A model generated the notes under the pieces. It worked only from the letters and a program-made list of their open reading frames with translations, was not told the origin of the DNA and did not search any database. The translations under genes and the position numbers were made by a program. 64,000 nt of DNA from positions 203,999,813 through 204,063,812 of the forward strand of contig JAKGHH010000001.1 in the NCBI GenBank assembly GCA_022828595.1, written 5' to 3'. The DNA comes from Nelumbo lutea. Taxonomy: Eukaryota > Streptophyta > Magnoliopsida > Proteales > Nelumbonaceae. Of this stretch, positions 23,863 through 35,720 are shown one piece after another (position 1 is the first letter of the stretch; each line of letters starts with the position of its first letter).

Positions 23863-25987
23863 CTAAGTACTCAGCCCCAATGCGGCCTTGCTGCAATTTG
23901 TTTGTAAACACCAAGTTTTGGTTTGGGCAATCTCTATGTGCTTTTCACTGGGATGCACTTGTTGCCTGGAGGATGATGATGATGATGATGGTGATGATGG
24001 GAACAAAGAAAGAGAAAGCATTGTACTGATTTCTTTTGCTTTTTCACAACCCTTCTCTCTTTCAAATGTTAAATTGTGGCTCAAACTCAGCTGCAAATTA
24101 GGCTGCCCTTCTTTCTCTTTCATCTTTGAATTTGTATTCTCTTCTATCTCTTGTTCCTTTTCAGTTATTTGCTTGGGTTGATTTTGTAACTGCATTTAAA
24201 GCAAGAAACACAACTTTTGAGAAGTATTAGAGAAAAGGAAAAATTTATGATGCCGGAAAGATATGGTATCTAAAGAGTTTTGTCCAATCAAAACCAACTC
24301 ATGAATTTTAGTAAATAACACCTGATTGATTATTACATTTATGATTCCAGTTGATTGGTCAGAAGTTTTTCAAATATCATAGTATCATAGTCAAACCCAT
24401 CTGCTTTCGAGGGTTATTATATATCTTAATCAAATTCAAATTCTATGGTTCAGACTTAAGAAGCACTTTCGCCCATACATTGCATGCTAAATATATATGG
24501 ACCCTTGAATGGTTGTAGGTCCCATAAATTTTATGAGGCCTACAGTGAAAGACTGAATGGTTGTAAGTCCCATATATTTTATGGCTGATGTGGAGTGTAA
24601 CCATTGGTTCCACAACATACTGAATGGCCATTGCGTTCAGCTAATACCATCACTTTTATATATCCTAAGAAGATTTTACCTGAAGCCTAAATGGGGTCCC
24701 ACCAAGTTCTGTTTGGAAGCTTCCAGAGATTACTAAGGGATCAGGAATGCTGCAGGAACGAAATTGTTTGTTGGTAGCAGTACTGCTGGCAATCCATCCT
24801 GGAGGGTGCAGGGTGTGGGCCACATCAAAACACATGGGCCCAGAATGAATTTGGCCGGGTGGAGGTCGGGAGCTAGTCCCAACCCAACCAACATTTGCAG
24901 GAATTGTTCTATCCTTTATTCTTTGGTTGCTATTTATCATTCCACGTGGAGGCCACCTCTTCTCTTCATGAAATTGGCTGTGCCTAATGGGCCCATTTCC
25001 TGTGAATACACCCCTTGTACTTGATAGATACGAAACCGATGGCTGGGATAGTCCTTGGCCTTGATCTTTGCTTGATAATGAAACTGGCCTCATCGAGCTC
25101 TGCCGATTGAAAGCCCAGTCTTCATGTCTATCAGAAGGGCAACTGGAGAAAAAAAATAATGAATTAGAATAATAATTTATCAAAAACCGGAGTATCAAAA
25201 AAAAAAAAAAAAAGAAAAATTCTTCCTTCTATTGTTTATTATTAATGCTATTGTATACATTCTTTACCTCGAGGGGTTGGCTTTAAAACTGTATGACCGT
25301 TGTGAGAAGGAATCTTTGAAGAGACACTGAAAAGGATTAGAATCATGGGCTTTCCGGGCCAGGAGAATGCTTCGGTTGTCCATTTTGAAGTGTCGATAAG
25401 GACTGTTTCTTTGGTAGAACATTTCAGATAAAACTGAAAAAAAAAAAAAAAAGAAAGGTCAGATTATCTGGCTTCAACTATGATACCAGAATTGATATCG
25501 AAAATAAAAGGGGTGATAAATCAGGTCATATTCATCAAAATTTATAGGATGTTTTGATTGGTCAAGGTTTTTCTGATATCATGTTTTTCCGATATCATAG
25601 ATTTTTTTGAAAAAAAAATTAATAAAAAAAACAGAAAAGAGAAAAAGAGATGGAAGAGAATAAGTATTAATAAGTAATAGCCTCAAGAACTAATCATTTT
25701 ATAATTAGCATATTAATAAAAATAAGTATATTTTTTTTCTGAATCTTTTTTCTGGGTATTGAGATATCATTCTATGGCACGCCCTCTCATGCAAAAGCTT
25801 ATTGGACTTGAAGGGTGGACAAATAAAGGCCCGCCATTAAAAAATTAATTAATTATGATGGGGCAGCAAGTATTGAATATCAGACCATTTGATCAAACAG
25901 ATTTCTAATACCATCTCAAGAAACCATTAAACCTAAAAGCTTAAGCTATTAAGCTCTTAGATGAAATCACTTAATAGGTTTTAATTC

Positions 25988-26024
<37 letters not shown>

Positions 26025-27124
26025 TTCAGAGCATGATTTTGAAAATCAGATCGGACTGGATGGTCAGACCATTTAACACAGGAACCAGTCATGGCTCTAG
26101 GTCCAGTTTTGGACCCAAAAACTGTTTGACCCGGGAACCGGTGGTCAAAACAATTCCAGTTCCGGGTCGGGTTTTTAAACCCATGGTTCACATGTAATAG
26201 GACTATTGCCGATGAGACAGGGAACTGTAAACTGCGAGAAGGTATGCGAAGGATGCATAGTTCTACCTTGCCCAGACTCATCCAATTTTTTACTTCGATA
26301 CATCTGTTTCAGCAAAAAGCATTATCAAACATTAGGCATTGAAGAAAGAGATCAAAGAAAATCTAGAGCACCATAACTGCACTTCGTTTAATTTTACCTG
26401 CAAATGGCTTTTTACATGAGCAATGCTTAGTCCTCTTACGTTCATCAATTGAAGAACTAATTTAGGAGTTGCTCCTACAGCCATTTATCCATGCAACAAG
26501 ATTAATAAACTAGCTAGAAAGAAGGTTTAACGAATTAATATTTGGCTTGCTCAGTTCTACAGAAAAGAAAAATTTTTCATGAAAATATATAGTTTAATGA
26601 GAGACTTCATTCTTTTTGTTGGAAATGAGATATTTATTTGAAGGGGCCAAAGTAGGGCCTAGGGGTGTCAATTGGACCGGATATGGTTCAATCTGACCAA
26701 ATCAGATTTAGTCCCTTTAATCCGTTGATTTTGATTTGAAATGTTCGACCCATTGACACCCTAGCCAAAAGAAAGGAAACTACTAATTAAACTTACTTTC
26801 TTGCCCACCAAGCTTTTCAACAGCTTGCACAAAAGAGAGATGGAGATCAGGAGTCCAACGGAGCCGAGGCATTTTTGATCGAACATATTGCCTCACCGTA
26901 GTTGTTCGTTCACCGTCCTCTGTGGTGCTGTTTTTATCTGTGGAGTCATCCCCCGCCGCAGTCGACACCGTCCCATTCCCCAGTTCAGAAGTAACAGTGG
27001 CCACCTCCGCCGTACTATCATCCTCCTCGCTGGTGGCTTCTTCATTCAAGTCAAAAGATGAACACTTTTGGGAGGACAATGGAGACGTGCTTTCTACTTC
27101 ATGGATCTCCACTCTCTCAACCAT
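23863..27124 (-). CDS. GARP / MYB-like transcription factor, complete, six exons
   Basis: Exons in transcript order are 27124-26797, 26474-26398 (77 nt), 26303-26267, 25433-25268, 25142-24680 and 24189-23863. All introns are GT-AG, all phases agree, and the total is 465 codons plus stop. The ATG at 27124 is the first after an in-frame stop. An acidic N-terminus contains FDLNEE (about residues 24-29). The single GARP-type MYB DNA-binding domain runs from about 84 to 141: MPRLRWTPDLHLSFVQAVE, then RATPKLVLQLMNVRGLSIAH, VKSHLQMYRSKK. The C-terminus has LQLSLS (about 390) and LSLSLF (about 416), which fit EAR repression motifs, then a polyserine run. Such proteins bind DNA in the nucleus, and the EAR motifs suggest a repressor. 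The exon pattern matches the KANADI-related MYB-SHAQKYF-like group; I cannot name the ortholog. Confidence 0.92.
25990..26023. repeat. ATA microsatellite in an intron
   Basis: About 11 AAT units in the third intron of the GARP gene, ending exactly at the target duplication of the hAT MITE that follows. Confidence 0.9.
26032..26185. mobile_element. hAT-type MITE, 154 bp, in the third GARP intron
   Basis: Ends CATGATTTTGAAAATC and the inverted TTTTTAAACCCATG. The flanking octamers GTTCAGAG (26024-26031) and GTTCACAT (26186-26193) match at 6 of 8 positions, so an aged target duplication is likely. Same family as 5969 and 21430. Confidence 0.7.
26660..26763. mobile_element. Short hAT-like MITE, 104 bp, in the first GARP intron
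   Basis: Ends TAGGGGTGTCAATTGG and the inverted CCCATTGACACCCTA. It lies about 34 bases from the exon 1 splice donor. A clear 8-base target duplication was not found. Confidence 0.62.
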
Positions 27125-28812
27125 ATCGATTGTCTCTCCTTTATGCAACTCCCCAATACTGATATTCTTCTATGGTTGCTACTTTGCTGATAAAAGTAGC
27201 AAGGTGGAGAGGTGGGAAGAGAAGAGAAAGTCAGGAATGAATTTAGATGTAAACCCCAAACCATTGAAGATAAAAAGACAATAAAAAGTGTAACATGTGA
27301 GAAATTTTAAGGGCATATAATAAAAGAAATGAGTTTAAATAATTAAATTCATGAAAAATATTCTAGATATTGATGAAGATCAATGATACAAATAACTAAA
27401 TTAAAGAGCAAAAACATGAATGTACTAAAACATAAGCACACAATTATCATTACCCAATTTCACTTCAATTCAAATAACTAAAAGTACAGATTGTAATAAA
27501 ATTAGTTAACATTCAAACTTTAATTAACCATCTTCTTCAATTAATATCCTTTTAATTACGGTTTATAGGAATATACATGGAACAATGGAATATTAACTTA
27601 TATTAATCCTAGCAATTTCGTTGCAAGCTTTCTCAACAAGGGCCGTTGTACATAAAACGTGTCTGAAACCCTAAAATGGGATTAGTATTTTCCCCCCTTC
27701 TCAGTCATTTACAATAGTAGGGTAGTACCAGAGACCATGATAATCTAGATTCACCGTTTCCTGTTCAACCTATAACTTGATCCAGTGACACTCTCCGTTA
27801 ATTTCTTTGATTTCCCCTTCTAGCTATTTTATTTGTTTCCTTTTTATTTATTTGGGGGTAGGAGGAACCACACCACACTTAACAAGGCTCCAAACAATTT
27901 AATGGCTTTGGGGAATGTGCATTTTTTATTGTATAACTTAAACCACTCAATATGTAAAGTCATAATTCATAAACATGGTGAAAACAGGTGATCAATGGAT
28001 CAATGTTCAGACTGTAACAAAAGAAAACAAGAAGTGCATATTTAATGATGAACAATTGCCATATTTAATGATGCCAAAAAAAAAAAGGGAATTCCTAACT
28101 CCTAATTAGCACAGTGTGAAATTTTCCCTAGTTTATTGCAGAATCAATATGAATGTGGAAATTGAAAAGAAGCAGCAATATTTCCTTAAGTGATAAAAGT
28201 AGTGAGGAGGGTGATGAAGTTAAGACTTACATGTTTATGTCATTGCTTGCTAAACGCATGAAGTTTCTGAGTCTCGCTCTGCTGCTCATTGTGTGCTTAT
28301 TCGTTCTGTGAATTTGTTGGAAATGGAAAATTCAGTTTTATTTCAAAATCTAAATACTGATATTTCATAGAAAACAAGAACATAATATACAACAGCAGAG
28401 ATTAAAAAAAGAAGAAGGAGAAGAAAATGAGCAAGGTATAAAACAAACTTCACCTAAAAATGAGTCAGCTAGGCTAGCCATTCTTCTCTTTTAATTAGGC
28501 TTCCGACTACCTAGTGCAGAAAGTTCTAAGCTAATACACATACAGAACTCGCACTCGTTTTCCTATTTATATTACAACTTAATTGAAGTGAAATCTGGAA
28601 TTTCTGTTTCTTCTTCTTCTTTTCATTTTTATCTTTTCGTAAGGTCGCCATATATATGGATTGACAGCTTTTTTTCTTATTCAGAAGTCATTAACAACGT
28701 GTTTGTGATTTGGAGGGAAACGTGATATGAAGATAGAGCATGAAGGCATGAATATGAGCTGTGAAATTACATGAAAACAAGCCCTCATAGGATGTGCTCC
28801 AGTACATGATGA
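27125..28812. promoter_or_regulatory. Upstream region of the GARP gene
   Basis: Non-coding DNA upstream of the start codon on the minus strand. It should hold the promoter and 5' untranslated region; a donor-like site near 28228 (minus strand, CAT/GTAAGTC) could mark an untranslated exon, but this is weak. Confidence 0.3.
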
Positions 28813-28831
28813 TTGTGTGTGTGTGTGTGTA

Positions 28832-28881
<50 letters not shown>
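28813..28881. repeat. Compound GT/GA microsatellite
   Basis: About nine GT units, then ATGT, then about 23 GA units, one of the longest simple repeats in the window. Confidence 0.92.
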
Positions 28882-28883
<2 letters not shown>

Positions 28884-31800
28884 GGGATGTGAAATTGTTA
28901 TAACACTGGGGTCTGGTTTCATGAGAAACTTGAAAGACCAGACTTAATCAACATACATAAAGAGAAAAACGCTGCTTAACAAAAATGATTTTCAGGAATA
29001 GAACAGCTTCAACTGGTATGGGATACGAGTTAGAAAGGTGATATTTAGCTCGAGATGATTACAAAAATGAAAAAAAAATCATTATAAGAACGTGGATCTT
29101 TCGAACAATAAGCTATTAATTAACATAAAGAAGGATTAGTTATTAATTCTTTTGTAGCTGCAAAGAAGGAAGGAGAAAAATAAAAAAGAAAAAACTTGAG
29201 GAATCGATATGAAAAAACAAGGCCTATCTCAGATATAAACAAGTTGATTATCTTCTATATATGATCATCAGGTATCGTAAGGAAGATAACCAAACAAGGA
29301 AAATGGAACTGGGGAGTAGAAGAGTGATATTATATACATATATAAAAGAAGAGAAATCAAGAAACATCTCCCAATACCTACCATTGATTATGCTGCTGCA
29401 GGCACCTCATTTCTTCCTCGGTCCAGGTTTTCAAGCAGATAGCCGGTAAAATCAGATTCTAACATGAGCTCACATGTTGGTTCATGGATTACCCACTCAA
29501 ACAAAGAAAGAAACGACGATCCTTGAACAAATGATCAGTTGAGAGAGAGAGAAGAAGAAGAAGAAGAAGAGAGAGAGAGAGTTACTGATAGGTAGTCATT
29601 GGTGTATGTATTTCAATGTACTTGTCCCATTTTTTCAACCAGCCGTGGAATTCAAGTTCCATGGCAGTAGTTATCACATTGCAGATATTCTTAGAATTTT
29701 TGGGTTTTAAAAATTAATGGTTCCCTTTCCATGGTTAATTTCCATGCACAAATATTAATATAAACTTTCAAATAGAAGATGAGGATCGGACACAACTTGT
29801 TCTTTTTTTTTTTTGTATACTGTATAAATATCGGTAATGGTTAATAGCAATATAGAATTATAGAAACGACGACCCTTTTGTGGACGGTTGGAGATCATGT
29901 GACTTCTCGAGCCTTTTCTCCTTTCGATCTCTCTTTGACAGGTTGTCTATGTAGATCTCTCTCTCTCTCTCATGGTTTGACCAATTTTTGCACTCACTGA
30001 TATACAGAGATGATCGAATTAAATTCGATATGTTTGTTATAATATATTCCAAATACGTTTAAGCTGATAAAATTTTACTGTGAGAAAGGTAGACCCGTCT
30101 CAATATATATGCATGTATCATCACTTCAGCTTATAATATGTTTTCCTGTCTCTTTGTTCTTGTTGTTATTCCAGCAATTTTTTAAATTTTCTTTGTTTTT
30201 AGTTCATTTCACTTTCAATGGTCAGATCAGGAATAAGCTTTGTCACTTGATGGTATGTTGGGGTGGGGGATTCATTCATCCAAGCAGGAAATTGTAAGTT
30301 GCACTATATATATAGATATATATATATATATCCATTTCCAGTTGAATGAATCTATGAATGGTTAATTACAACCCTCCAAGATGTGATGAAGGATTTATCC
30401 TTTCCCGGCAGCTGCACTTTGGAGGGGCCCCACCTGCATGGCTGCATATGAGCCACAAGTGTGGAGGAAACATCATGTCAGTTTGTGAACATTATTAATA
30501 GGGTTCTTTGATCTTGATCTGATTTCATATAGCTGTTGTTGTGAAAGAATAAATCCAAGATCTGAAAATAATTGGCAAATAAAAAAGAGAAAAGAAAACC
30601 TAAACCCAATTTCTCTCCCACACCAAAAAACCCTACACCTCATTAATACACCCAAGTTCTCATTCTCAAATTTGCTTTATCTATAAAGACAAGTCAAAAG
30701 ATACATAAAAAAAAAAAAAAAACTCGACATAACATATAGGATGAGACCTATAAATCTGTGCATGGTGGCCCAAACCCTTTGATCAGCTACATACCTCAAT
30801 GAAATTTTGCCTGCAAATTTTTCCTCACAAATGTTGGTTGATCATGATGTAGGCTGCAACAAGAATTCAGGCACAACTCAACAAATGTATACTTTATTTT
30901 CTACAAGGTTATATATCACTTCTTGATTAATATGTGGACTGAATTAAGATGGAAATCCACAGGTTTTTAGATTCTTCCCAAAAGAGGAATTCCAAAATGA
31001 GTATCCCATTCTAAGAATTCTAATCTCTGCTCAAGACAAGGCCTCTTCCTAAATACCACCCCTAAAGGAAGTATGCAAGTTTTGTTTTAATAAGTTAATC
31101 ATTCCCTTATGTTGTCTCTTTTCTCTATCATTTTCCCTGTCATACAGGGATTTACTTTCCATGGCTTGGAAGAAAGAATTCTGATTAATTGTTTGCTGTC
31201 TTCAATAGAGGGTCATTTGGTTTTTTGTTTTCCTTTGTTTTCATGTATTGAAAATGGAAAAGATACTAGAGGTTTATTATTTAAATAAGAGGTTAGGTTT
31301 GGCTTAAAGACACGCAAAATTGACTCGATTACTGTGATTTGTTTGATTGTTTGTCTGAGAATAATGGAAATAAAGAAGTGAGAGACTAAAACAAAACCCC
31401 TTAAAGATTCCAAAGAGCAAAGAGGACAAATATTCCAAGGATTAAAATAAGAGTTTTGATGGAAAGACTACGTGGGAAATAAGGAACTTGGGTCTCGTGT
31501 GCTAAGAAAATGAGGAATTCCCCCACCAATACTCCCCAAGAAAATACTTTGTATTTTGTCTTCTCGTGTGTGCATGGAGTTGACATTTCATTATATACAA
31601 ATTTGAAATTTCTTCTAAATCTTGCAAAGAATTTATTTCATTTCTTTTGCCTTCCATCACCATAAATCACAATCGCTAGAAAACTTCTTTACTTGCAATT
31701 TGGATATATGTGTTTGATCAGTTGTGTCTATGATATTAATTATCAGCCTTAATTAGAAATCTAAAGTATATTAATGGTGCACACTCTTCTTGATTGGGCC

Positions 31801-33549
31801 CCATATGGGCCCCAGCGGTTGGGATCATTATATTCTACAAATAATTAAGGAGCTTCATCTTTAGACGGTCCCACATATGCATCATATACATACACACCTA
31901 CATTTATCAGAGAAATACCCAAGCTTAATTAATTATATGAGCCTATCATCTATGTATTCTGATGGAGATTTCACTTAATTAAGCAAGGGGACCATTCTAC
32001 CATGTTATCAGTCACTGGAACGTCCATTTCAAAGACAAGGCGCTGGCAAATCAAAGCCAGTCACGCCCTTGCTTTACTCAGTCAATGGTGTAGCTGGAAT
32101 CAATCCAACCAGTTCGTATTTGGCATTTGTTCAACACAGAGTAGGACCCCACTCTATCAATCAATCTTCTTCACATATGAAATCAAGCACCTAATAACAC
32201 AGGACCACTATGGGAATTAAGGGAGGATTCAAAAGGCAAAACCAGGTGCTCGAACAAGGGATAATACTACTAATAACTGGTCAAATATTCCCAACTCTCA
32301 GTCACTCCAGTCAGTCTATGACCATCCATACAAATAAGCCTATGAAGGGAGCTTGAGATGTAGTAGGGAGGAGGGGACTGTAGTGGGATTGAATAAAACA
32401 AAGGAACTGTACTTAAAAAAAAGAAGCAGAAATAGTAGAATAGGATGTGTATGGTAAGAAAGAGAGAGACCCAGTTGATGAAAATAGTTTCTTTGTTTAT
32501 TTCTCATTTTTTGTGAGTTTGGTTTGAGAGTTTCCACATATCGGTGATTGATATTCCAGGCGCGAAGCTCTGAATTGTTTTGGCAAAAGAGGCGCCGCGA
32601 ACGTAGGCATTTAATGCGATGAGAGAGAGAGTGGGGCTGAGAGAGAGAGAAGGAGAGATCAGATATCTGTGTGGTGGCCTGGTGGGTGAATCTCTCTGTG
32701 TTTGTCACATGCCCATGTTTTCCGGGGACATTTCCTTGTACTTATCTGCCTAAAAGACCAGACCTTGAACAACAAACTCATGGAGTATCCACCAGTAGTA
32801 AAGGGTGCCTGTACTCCACCCTCATGGGTGCTTGTTAACAAAAGTTAATTCTTGTTAGTTATTAGTAATTAAATTATTTAATATGAGGTTTAAGCTAAAT
32901 TAATGGCTTAGGATTCCAAAAAATTCTCTCACAAACAAAGCCCTTGATTCAGACAACTATTCTTTTATTCACACTCATACTTGATAGGAACATGCAGTGA
33001 TGTTCTAACTTATTGATTACAAAACCCCATTTTGTTTTAGGATTAAAAAACATAAATTCAAGTGTTCTTGGGTCTAAATAAGAACCATTAATTCCAAAAA
33101 GTTAAAAACTGTGCTATTAAAACAAATACTATTACTATTATTGTTGTTATTGGCAATAATCGAATAAAATTGAATCCATATTATTAAAATCACAATATAC
33201 CACATGTGTCCTTTGTACATTGAGGGGAAGGGAAAATGGAAAATAGTCACTAAGAACAGATCCACACGTAAACACAGGTAAGAGAAAATTTTGGGTTTCT
33301 GGTTGATTGGTTAAAGCTGGCGTGCTGAACCTCGCAAAATCTTTGATTTCAACAATTAATACTCCACCCAAGAAAAGAAGTGAATTTGTAGTCTAATCAG
33401 AAAGATGTATATGTCGGTTCAATCAGCTACACCATCCCAACAACCCCATGGATCGATCAATCAGCCGTGTTCTATCAAAGAACAAGGGTAGAAGGTACCA
33501 CTATCAGCACCTTTTTGCAAGGAATAAAACGTGTGGGACAATTTAGCAA
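28882..33549. other. Intergenic DNA
   Basis: 4.7 kb with no gene recognised. It holds a mixed GA/GAA repeat at 29540-29581, CT and AT repeats near 29955 and 30303, a near-palindrome at 31797-31814 (GGGCCCCATATGGGCCCC), and GA tracts near 32618-32655. Open frames here show no domain and no splice support. Confidence 0.5.
29540..29581. repeat. GA/GAA microsatellite
   Basis: GA units on either side of about six GAA units. Confidence 0.88.
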
Positions 33550-33662
33550 ATGGAGAATTTAAGTAGAAACTGCAATTGGTGTTTTGAATTAACACCTACC
33601 CTTCCTTATTTTATTATGGATTTTGCTAAAGAAATTGCCATCACCATATATAATGAAGATGA

Positions 33663-34216
33663 CAAGCTTATTCGGAATGTGATTTCTAAAGGTAGGTTTT
33701 CTCTCTCTACAGTTTGGAATCTCGTTACAACATGGTTTCACTGAGGGGTGGTCACGAGACGAGTTTTTCATGAGTCATGAGAGAAGTTCGATTTGTAAAA
33801 AGTTCGGTTCACCTCGGTTTTAATCGAGTTCCGAGCTGGGTCAAGCTCTAGTAGAGGTGTAAAATGGGTCATATCGGGTCGTGTCGCCCTCCCCTGGGAT
33901 AACTTGGGGGGTCGCTCGACACAGTTTATTGCCCAAGCCCAAGCTTATTCGGAATGTGATTTCTAAAGGTAGGTTTTCTCTCTCTACAGTTTGGAATCTC
34001 GTTACAACATGGTTTCACTGAGGGGTGGTCACGAGACGAGTTTTTCATGAGTCATGAGAGAAGTTCGATTTGTAAAAAGTTCGGTTCACCTCGGTTTTAA
34101 TCGAGTTCCGAGCTGGGTCAAGCTCTAGTAGAGGTGTAAAATGGGTCATATCGGGTCGTGTCGCCCTCCCCTGGGATAACTTGGGGGGTCGCTCGACACA
34201 GTTTATTGCCCAAGCC
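33663..34216. repeat. Tandem duplication, 277 bp unit, apparently identical copies
   Basis: Copy 1 is 33663-33939 and copy 2 is 33940-34216. I saw no difference between them. Each unit contains about 80 bases of LINE, the hAT target octamer, the left end of the hAT element and the first part of the inner element. The junction has CAAGC microhomology. Confidence 0.9.
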
Positions 34217-34807
34217 CATGCGGGCCTGTGTTGTGTCATGCCGTGTCATGGGTCAAGCCAGTCTTAGGCCAGGTCAGGTCATGCATCGGGCCAAAGTTAT
34301 TTATTTAAAAAAAATGACAAAATTTAAAATTTTAATTTTATATAAATTTTGATGTATACAATCGCTTATATATACAATAATTAAATAAATTAGTATAATA
34401 AAATTAAAAGAATATATTTATTTTATTAATATATTATATACTATATATTATTATATAATTATAATTTATATAATATTATATAAATATATTTATAATATAT
34501 ATGGATCGTGCTAGGTCGTGCCACGGGTTGGGTCATGTCAGCATGCGGGCCATGGGCTGCATGGCCCACTCGATCGTGCCATGACGACCCAACCCATGGA
34601 CCTAAAACCCCAGGCCTAGCACGGACCGCACAATCATGCTAGGCCTAGCACGGCCTGCGAACCGTCATGCCAAGCCACAATCGACATGGCCCAATTTACA
34701 CCTCTAAAGTCAAACTTATGAGTTTTTTACTCTAGCCTTGTACTACCCTGACAAACCAAGCTCGAGCGTCATACTATTTGACTTGGCTCTACTCGAACTC
34801 ACCCCTA
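33743..34807. mobile_element. hAT element inserted in a LINE frame, left end duplicated
   Basis: The left end GAGGGGTGGTCACGAG is mirrored by the right end (complement of TAGGGGTGAGTTCGAG). The flanking octamers are GTTTCACT (33735-33742, repeated at 34012-34019) and GTTCCACT (34808-34815), 7 of 8 matching. Because of the 277 bp duplication the left end occurs twice; the complete element is 34020-34807. No coding capacity. Confidence 0.8.
34129..34706. mobile_element. Inner hAT-like element nested in the previous one
   Basis: TAGAGGTGTAAAATGGG at the left is mirrored by the complement of the right end, CCCAATTTACACCTCTA. The interior is rich in GTGCCATG and GGGCCATG words around a pure AT core. 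A near-match of the flank (GTCAAGCT and GTCAAACT) lies a few bases outside each end. A left-end fragment of the same family is at 39147. Confidence 0.65.
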
Positions 34808-35720
34808 GTTCCACTTTTGGTATTCAGGTCTTCCTACCAAAATATCGATTTTCTTTTGAAAATTCCTACATAGTGTCATACCTCTTGATGATGCCATAAA
34901 AAAAAAAAAAAAAAAGTGGTATCCAACTTCCTTCCTTCTTAATAATGTAGTTGTGGTGATCATAATGTTGAAAATTTTAATCACGTCTTTACAAATGGAG
35001 CAAGCAAAGAAACTATTATAGCAATCTATTCGATGTTTATGTTTTCCAAACTCAACATGTGATTGATAGAATATGTGGTGGAACCTAGCTATAGGTATTA
35101 GAGATTTTCAAGTTAATCATTTCTACAAAATCCTTCTTTCTGTCGTAATTTGGATGATGTGGAAAGAGAGATGTAAGGAAAAGATGTATTCTTTTTCAAC
35201 TCTCACAACATTAATTAATAGATGGTTGATGGAATTAAGCATGAATACATCATCTTCGTATGAAAATTATTCCACCCTTGATGTTTCAAATATTCCCATC
35301 AAATAATCAAAATAACAACTATTCGTTGGGTTTACTTGCAATTCCCTATGGGTTTTCCCTTCAAGTAAAACGTGAGAGCAAAGGAGATAGTAATATGAGA
35401 AACAACTTTGGAGCTTTCTGCTTTAGCTTTCATAACTATTATTTATGGTAATAGCTTTTCCATCCTTACTGAATTTTTACCTCTTAGGTATGGCATTACA
35501 CTTTACCTAAATCAAAGGAATATTGGAGATTGAAATTGAAAGTGATAACAAGTGTTTAGTTGATAGCTACCTTGATAAGTTTATGGTTCCTTGGAAAATT
35601 AATTATATTTTGCATGAAATTACAATTAAGAATGAATTCCATTATATATGCAAATAAAATTCTCTCACGTTTTTAGAGAGAGAAGCGGATGTGCAAACTT
35701 CTTGGCCAATATAATAGAGG

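Larger units (their letters stand above)
33550..35720 (+). pseudogene. LINE fragment interrupted by a hAT element
   Basis: The left part (33550-33742) encodes the zf-RVT region of a plant LINE (DDKLIRNVISKGRFSLSTVW). If 33743-34807 is skipped, the frame resumes after the target octamer with WYSGLPTKISIFF, the usual continuation of that region. Further on come a linker (VVIWMMWKERCKE, near 35130-35180) and RNase H words (EIEIESDNKCLVDSY near 35530, then PWKINYILHEI near 35600). Stops and frameshifts are present. No reverse transcriptase core is seen, so the copy is truncated or decayed at its 5' end. Confidence 0.75.

Noticed and set aside
23888..24181. Long open frame with an Asp run on the plus strand
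   Set aside because: It is the antisense of the last exon of the GARP gene; the Asp run is the reverse of the polyserine tract.
26922..27284. Open frame of about 120 codons on the plus strand
   Set aside because: It is the antisense of GARP exon 1, with Ser/Val-rich low-complexity content.
32340..32708. Open frame of 122 codons on the minus strand
   Set aside because: It is low in complexity, crosses GA-rich tracts and has no recognisable domain.
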